Source: Tranzscheliella williamsii (Eukaryota; Basidiomycota; Ustilaginomycetes; Ustilaginales; Ustilaginaceae). From it: 12,358 nucleotides of DNA. Of the stretch, positions 8,672 to 12,358 are shown piece by piece (the stretch's first letter is position 1; each line of letters starts with the position of its first letter). The stretch spans positions 1 to 12,358 of the forward strand of contig JALBYF010000132.1 in the NCBI GenBank assembly GCA_023212725.1, given 5' to 3'. Under the pieces are notes generated by a model that was given only the letters and a program-made list of their open reading frames with translations, had not been told where the DNA came from and ran no database searches. Both the position numbers and the translations under genes were made by a program.

Positions 8672-10498
8672 CTACGGGCCCGTGGGATTGTCTGACTTTC
8701 TCTTCTTGGCGATCTGCTGGCCGCCCTCGGAGGTGTCTCTGGCCGGGGCTGTTTTTCTGCGCTTGGAGGCGGCAACCATGTCTTTGCGCTTGTTGGCCTG
8801 GCGGCGGCCGAGGGAGGATGCGGCCGAGGTGCGGATGTCCTTGCGGGCGGGGGCGCGCTGCTTGAGCTTGTTGCGCTCGTTCTGATTGGGGTTCTTGAGC
8901 TTGAGCAGCCACTCGGGCACGTCGCAGCCGCTCTGGCGCATCACGTTGACCACCGTCTTCAGATAAGGCGCATCTTCCTTGGTGAAGTAGGTGATCGCGC
9001 GGCCCTGGCGCCCCGCCCGCCCTGTCCGCCCGATGCGGTGGATGTAGGACTGGACCGACTGCGGAAAGTCGTAGTTGAGCACCAGCTGGACCCCCTTAAA
9101 GTCGATGCCGCGCGCCATCAGCTCGGTGCAGATCAGCACCCACACGTCGCCCCGCTTGAACGCCGAAATGACGCCTTCGCGCTGCGCCTTGGGCCGTTCG
9201 GAGTGGATCACATCGACATGGAGCCCGTCGTAGACCAGCTCGTGGAAAAGGTCCTTGGCGCGCTGAATCGACTGCACAAAGAGCAGCACGGGCGGCTTGA
9301 GCCCTCCCTCCTGTATGAGCGACCGGAGCGCATGTAGTTTGCCGTCCTCGGAACCCACAAATTGCAACTGCTGCTGGATCGTCTCGGTCGCCGAGTCCTT
9401 GGTGCCGACGATCACCCGACATTCGTCCACCATAAACGTTCTGGCCATCTCCTCTACGCCTGCCGGTAACGTGGCGGAGAAAAGCGCTTTGCGCAGATGA
9501 GGATGCGAACAAGCGGCAAGGATCGAGTCGGTCTGCTCCAAGAATCCTTCTTCGAGCAGTCGATCCGCTTCATCCAGCACCAGATGCCGGACCGTGGACA
9601 GATCCACCTCTTCTTGTTGAATGGCATGTACAAGCCTCAATGGGGTGGTGATGAGGACGTCAAATTTTTTGCGCTTGCTGGGATCTTGGTTGATCGCTGC
9701 TTCGTTGGTTTTGGTCAACACGCATATGCGAAAGTTGCGACCCTCGCTCAAGCGGCGCAGCTGGTCGTAGATCTGCTGTGCCAGCTCCCTGGTAGGCGAC
9801 ACAATCACGGCTCTGAAACCTTCCTTGCTGGGTGCGCGCAGATGATGCAGCAGGGGGAGAAGAAAGGCGAGCGTCTTACCAGAACCAGTCGGGGCACCTG
9901 CAAGCAGATCCCTATTTTGCAGCAGGACGGGCATGGCACCCTTCTGGATAGCTGTCGGTAGCCCCCAGCCGCACTTTTCGAGGTTGGTACGCAGCCATGG
10001 CCCGACGGAGAATCGAGTCTCGAGCTCCGACCACGACGCCATGGGAACCGGCACGTCGGTTCCGGTGAGCTTGATTCTGTTCCGCTTCAAGAAAGGACCG
10101 AGTGTTGCCTTCGTAACAGGCGCCTCATCAGCAACACTTCCATTTTGCCCAGCTTTGCGCTGGTCACCAGACTCAGACTGCTGGTCACTGTCCTCGCCTT
10201 CCTCTACCTTGCGCTTTCCGGAGCGTTTCTTACTTAGTGACTGATTCCGGACGGCCGAGGTGGTGGACTTGGACTTTGCCGCTGTGCCGAAAAAGTCAAG
10301 GTCGTCGGGGACAATGACTCTTCCACCGTCTGCAACAGCTGAGGAGGAGGCCTGGGCAAGGAGGGATGTGGAAGCCCTGGTGTTGGCTTGCGAGCTGGAG
10401 CCATCAGTGTCGACACCACTGAAGATCTTGAGATCGTTCTGGAAGCGCTTCTTGTCAAAGCTGGCGCCACCGCCAGCGAGCGTCCGGAAGATGTCCAT
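8672..10498 (-). CDS. ROK1: DEAD-box ATP-dependent RNA helicase Rok1 (DDX52)
   Basis: 608-residue DEAD-box helicase. Motifs in order: Q motif (PTAIQKG, Gln185), motif I GAPTGSGKT (201-209), Ia PTRELA (235-240), TPLRL (285-289), II DEAD (309-312), III SAT (341-343), V ARGIDFKG (462-469) and VI HRIGRTGRAGR (487-497). The Rok1/DDX52 subfamily is shown by the N-terminus MDIFRTLAGGGASF and by DDLDFFGT (65-72). The C-terminal tail is Lys/Arg-rich. In yeast Rok1 acts in 18S rRNA processing with Rrp5 and helps release snR30 from pre-ribosomes. An in-frame ATG at 10687 would add 63 residues; 10498 is preferred because the family begins with MDIF. No introns. It is convergent with SGD1, a second 18S-maturation factor. 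Confidence 0.95.
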   Translation of the reverse strand: MDIFRTLAGGGASFDKKRFQNDLKIFSGVDTDGSSSQANTRASTSLLAQASSSAVADGGRVIVPDDLDFFGTAAKSKSTTSAVRNQSLSKKRSGKRKVEEGEDSDQQSESGDQRKAGQNGSVADEAPVTKATLGPFLKRNRIKLTGTDVPVPMASWSELETRFSVGPWLRTNLEKCGWGLPTAIQKGAMPVLLQNRDLLAGAPTGSGKTLAFLLPLLHHLRAPSKEGFRAVIVSPTRELAQQIYDQLRRLSEGRNFRICVLTKTNEAAINQDPSKRKKFDVLITTPLRLVHAIQQEEVDLSTVRHLVLDEADRLLEEGFLEQTDSILAACSHPHLRKALFSATLPAGVEEMARTFMVDECRVIVGTKDSATETIQQQLQFVGSEDGKLHALRSLIQEGGLKPPVLLFVQSIQRAKDLFHELVYDGLHVDVIHSERPKAQREGVISAFKRGDVWVLICTELMARGIDFKGVQLVLNYDFPQSVQSYIHRIGRTGRAGRQGRAITYFTKEDAPYLKTVVNVMRQSGCDVPEWLLKLKNPNQNERNKLKQRAPARKDIRTSAASSLGRRQANKRKDMVAASKRRKTAPARDTSEGGQQIAKKRKSDNPTGP

Positions 10499-10789
10499 AG
10501 TGAGGGAAGGTGATGAGGCGGGAGCAGGTGGCGATGAGGATGGTGGCGGAGCTGGGCATTCCTTCTTGCCTCGATTCACATTTATGATTCCTTCGCTGTA
10601 CAGTTTATCACAAAAGTTTGGAGCATGGAGCATCAATACATAAAATGCTTTGAAATTCTCATTCCCCCGCCGCCCGCGAAACACCATCAGACAATTTTAC
10701 ACAAGATTCATATCAATGTCGCGGTGCACCGTCCTGTTCTGCTGCTGTGCTCTAGATTAGATTACGTGTATATGTAAGGGAGGGAACGG
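10499..10789. promoter_or_regulatory. Intergenic region: ROK1 promoter and kinase-like gene 3' end
   Basis: 291 bases between the stop of the kinase-like gene and the start of ROK1, both on minus. It should hold the upstream gene's poly(A) site and the ROK1 promoter. The part nearest ROK1 is GA-rich on plus (CT-rich on the transcribed-sense strand), a common pattern before fungal start codons. The ROK1 frame stays open back to 10687. No clear TATA box or repeat. Confidence 0.4.
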
Positions 10790-12358
10790 TTAGGGCTTCT
10801 CATCGTGGCTTGGTGTAGGCGTGGTTCTAGGAATGAGAGAAGCGTTCTGAAAATCGATTATGACATACTGCTGATGCTCTCTAGACCAGAGCACGTTGCG
10901 CAGCGCGAGATCATGATGGACGACGCCGTGCTTGAGGAGGAAGGCGCGAAGGTTCTCGAAGAGAGTATGTCCAGTTGGTCGAGGGCGGCCGGTGTCCACT
11001 TCGATTTGTGTCCATGTTGTAACGGGTGTGCTCCTAGTAGTCTTGTCCTACTAGGAAACCCGCTCGACAACCCCGTTGAGGGAACTGGTGGGAGTAGCGC
11101 TGGTCCCCAGCGCTATCCAGTGCGGGCTGTCTTGCTCTGGACTGCACTGCCTCGACACGCTATAGGACAATAGCGGTATCGGTATGCTTGTAGCGACTAC
11201 GCCATTGGGCGGTAGTCGTGCTGATGGTGTTGGTGGTGTTGGCGTTGGGCACTGTAAAGAGCGCACGTGCTCCGCCGTGCTGTGCCGGGCAGAGTGCCCG
11301 TCAGTATTGCCCCTGCTGCCTGTTGAGCAGGGAGATACCCTCAATGGTCTAGACCACGTGTGAATTGACTAGACTGGATGAGGGTCGACCTCCTCCAGTC
11401 TTGGACTGCCGCACTATATACATGTGAGTGGTCTATCATCCACCTACTGTGGAGACGTGGCACAGCCGACGGCTCCGCATAGTGGGAACTCGATATGAAG
11501 TGAGTGTGCATGTGCGTGATCCAATGGCTGACCCTGCAGCCACTGGCATCACCCTTCTTACCTTTGGGATGCGCGATGGTGCGCGTGTGGCTCACTGAGA
11601 GCTATGACATGTGCAGGGTCGCGGACCAACCCTGTCACACATGTTTCTTCGTACAAGACAGGTCTGCCGCAGTAGGACAGAAGTAGGAACGTGTTGCATA
11701 CGGGACACTCACGACGATCTCCTGGGTAGGGCATCAGAGGGTATGCCATTGCCGGCCATCGTTCAAGGTTGGGCTGGACGATCTTGAAACACACTGGCGT
11801 GTGCATGCCCTCGAGTGTGGGCCTGCCCGTTGCATCCGTGAATGTGGATAAATGACGGTAGATCTTCACCTCATCCTGCAGTTCGGAGGCAAGGGCATTG
11901 GGCACGCCCTTGGCGGCGAATGCGTATCCATATGTTGAATGGATGAACCGGAACAATTGAGTGCTTGATCTGCGGGCCCTGTAGATGGGCTCCATGGAAT
12001 TGTAGATAAGCCCTATGTCGAGCTGTCTAGCCATCCCTGAGATCACTTCCATGAGCAGATGTGGGTGCAGCGGAGGTTTGGCGGTTGACTTCAGCAGATC
12101 GAGCGGCCAGGCTGAGCAGTGGAGAGAAAAGTTAGGGCATCCTACATCCATTGCGTAGCCGTACTTGAGCCCGAGAAGGCATTCGTTCGTACACCAAACG
12201 TTGGTGAGCAATTTTCCTTGCGGTGTACAGGCGAGGTATGCGACTTAGCAGAGGGAGAGGGGACCCAGCGTACTTGTCCAAGAGATGGGTACCGTGACGG
12301 AAGGGGGTAGGAGCAACAGGGACTTAACTCGGCACAGTCGTGTGAGGATTCGGGCTAG
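10790..12358 (-). CDS. Fungal protein-kinase-like protein, 5'-partial, spliced
   Basis: Kinase-fold protein running off the right edge; no start codon is visible in the terminal exon. My model is exons 12358-12274, 12243-11655 and 11033-10790, giving 305 residues and matching phase at both joins. Kinase marks in order: beta-3 lysine in YAFAAKGVP, helix-C glutamate in LQDEVKIYRHL, hinge region FLLLSYCGRP, catalytic loop HGVVHHDLALRNVLW (Asp and Asn present, usual HRD-Lys absent) and YVIIDFQNA in place of DFG. This resembles the lineage-expanded kinase-like proteins of fungi, which often have no assigned role. Exon 2 and exon 3 lie in different frames separated by a non-coding, hairpin-rich stretch. 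If that stretch is not spliced, this is a broken gene. Substrate unknown. The next ATG inside exon 2 is at 12151. Confidence 0.6.
11032..11056. repeat. Stem-loop at the predicted 3' splice site (9 bp, loop 7)
   Basis: TCCTAGTAG (11032-11040) and CTACTAGGA (11048-11056) are perfect inverted copies around a 7-base loop. On the minus strand the left arm carries the proposed acceptor CTACTAG|GA, so a folded transcript would bury the splice site. Confidence 0.85.
11095..11115. repeat. Stem-loop (9 bp perfect, loop 3)
   Basis: TAGCGCTGG (11095-11103) and CCAGCGCTA (11107-11115) are perfect inverted copies with a 3-base loop. Part of the hairpin cluster. Confidence 0.9.
11158..11175. repeat. Stem-loop (6 bp perfect, loop 6)
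   Basis: CGCTAT (11158-11163) pairs with ATAGCG (11170-11175). Weak alone, counted because of its neighbours. Confidence 0.55.
11194..11218. repeat. Stem-loop (10 bp, one bulged G, loop 4)
   Basis: CGACTACGCC (11194-11203) pairs with GGCGGTAGTCG (11208-11218), leaving one bulged G and an ATTG loop. Confidence 0.85.
11225..11248. repeat. Short tandem direct repeat TGGTGTTGG
   Basis: Two perfect 9-base copies (11225-11233 and 11234-11242) followed by a partial third (CGTTGG, 11243-11248). It lies inside the proposed intron, between hairpins. Confidence 0.8.
11286..11300. repeat. Stem-loop (6 bp perfect, loop 3)
   Basis: CGGGCA (11286-11291) pairs with TGCCCG (11295-11300) around GAG. GC-rich member of the cluster. 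Confidence 0.7.
11311..11332. repeat. Stem-loop (7 bp perfect, loop 8)
   Basis: CCCTGCT (11311-11317) pairs with AGCAGGG (11326-11332). Confidence 0.75.
11345..11356. repeat. 12-base perfect palindrome
   Basis: TGGTCTAGACCA is a perfect palindrome. It runs directly into a second one, CACGTG (11355-11360), an E-box-like hexamer. Confidence 0.85.
11371..11401. repeat. Stem-loop (12 bp, one mismatch, loop 5)
   Basis: AGACTGGA (11371-11378) pairs with TCCAGTCT (11394-11401). After one T/C mismatch, GAGG (11380-11383) pairs with CCTC (11389-11392), leaving the loop GTCGA. Confidence 0.85.
11516..11552. repeat. Longest stem-loop of the cluster (14 bp, loop 6)
   Basis: GTGATCCAATGGCTG (11516-11530) pairs with CAGCCACTGGCATCAC (11537-11552). 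The stem has 14 pairs, one A/C mismatch and one bulged C, around an ACCCTG loop. Confidence 0.85.
11607..11644. repeat. Stem-loop near the predicted 5' splice site (13 bp)
   Basis: ACATGTG (11607-11613) pairs with CACATGT (11638-11644), then CAGGGT (11614-11619) with ACCCTG (11629-11634), with a 3-base bulge on one side. On the minus strand it begins ten bases after the proposed donor GTACGA. Confidence 0.85.
12189..12228. repeat. Nested inverted repeat in the kinase-like exon
   Basis: GTACACC (12189-12195) is a perfect inverted match to GGTGTAC (12222-12228). Inside it ACCAA (12193-12197) pairs with TTGGT (12201-12205). The two foldings compete for shared bases. Confidence 0.6.
12244..12273 (-). 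other. Candidate ultra-short intron (30 nt)
   Basis: Exon 2 of the kinase-like gene is closed upstream by an in-frame TAA at the 3' edge of this segment. A GTACGC donor (from 12273 downward) and a GCTAAG acceptor (ending at 12244) join an open upstream frame in phase, giving WTIAYLACTP. Thirty bases is below the usual size of fungal introns, so the true structure may differ, for example a start at 12151 or a different upstream exon. Confidence 0.3.

Larger units (their letters stand above)
11034..11654 (-). other. Putative 621-nt intron filled with stem-loops
   Basis: Inferred from the kinase-like gene. Coding similarity continues through CGRPVL and resumes before TWTQIEVDTG. A donor GTACGA (11654 downward) and an acceptor CTACTAG (ending at 11034) restore the frame with matching phase. 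The nearby GTGAGT (from about 11711 downward) looks like a better donor, but using it would remove the conserved LLLSYCGRP segment. The intron is far longer than usual for an intron-poor smut-type genome. It contains little but inverted repeats and a short direct repeat. Splicing is not demonstrated. Confidence 0.45.

Noticed and set aside
7616..8775. Long antisense frames opposite the SGD1 3' half
   Set aside because: They lie opposite the MA3 domain, which is well conserved on plus, and show no recognisable domain.
11051..11344. 97-codon minus frame inside the hairpin region
   Set aside because: Pro/Thr/Ser low-complexity translation arising from the direct repeat and hairpins. No motif.
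11341..11595. 84-codon minus frame inside the hairpin region
   Set aside because: Composition is His/Ser-rich with no resemblance to a kinase N-lobe or any family. It is explained by the palindromic sequence.
11032..11644. CRISPR array, tRNA cluster or bacterial attachment site
   Set aside because: The hairpins have no shared repeat unit or spacer length, no cloverleaf was found, and the setting is eukaryotic.
11034..11654. Self-splicing group I or group II intron
   Set aside because: No group II GTGYG start or domain V, and no recognisable group I core. The ends fit GT-AG spliceosomal splicing better.
11663..11711. A 49-nt intron with a good GTGAGT donor and GGCAG acceptor in the kinase-like gene
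   Set aside because: Removing it would delete the kinase-typical LLLSYCGRP segment and shift into an early stop. The donor is noted as possible alternative splicing only.

Overview
The window looks like nuclear DNA of a basidiomycete fungus, most likely an intron-poor lineage such as the smuts (Ustilaginomycotina). All the confidently identified genes encode eukaryotic nuclear proteins (RRS1, PRP17/CDC40, SGD1/NOM1, ROK1). They read as single uninterrupted frames of 1.1 to 3.3 kb, are GC-rich at third codon positions and are packed with short intergenic gaps. No bacterial ribosome binding sites, operons, rRNA or tRNA genes were seen. The species cannot be fixed from the sequence alone.

Layout from left to right: a glycoside hydrolase of the GH26-like (beta-mannanase-type) fold on the minus strand (108-1232); a divergent gap; RRS1 on plus (1568-2629); a convergent gap; the splicing factor PRP17/CDC40 on minus (2857-4893); a divergent gap; SGD1/NOM1 on plus (5189-8515); a convergent gap; the DEAD-box helicase ROK1/DDX52 on minus (8672-10498); and last a protein-kinase-like gene on minus (10790 to beyond 12358) whose first exon or exons lie outside the window.

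The middle block is a housekeeping neighbourhood for nuclear RNA biology. Rrs1 brings the 5S RNP into pre-60S particles. Sgd1 and Rok1 both act in 18S rRNA maturation in the nucleolus. Prp17 acts at the second step of pre-mRNA splicing. Two head-to-head pairs (hydrolase/RRS1 and PRP17/SGD1) may share promoters.

The most unusual part is at the right end. The kinase-like gene is split by a putative 621-nt intron (11034-11654). This segment is filled end to end with short, mutually unrelated inverted repeats, at least sixteen stem-loops, of which three reach 12 to 14 paired bases. One lies across the predicted 3' splice site. I know of no standard element of this kind. A highly structured intron, possibly related to introner-like elements, is the leading hypothesis, but neither the intron nor the hairpin function is proven. 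Other points worth checking are a signal-peptide-like frame just upstream of the hydrolase, in-frame upstream ATGs on all four core genes, and a block of high third-position GC across the SGD1/ROK1 tail-to-tail junction.
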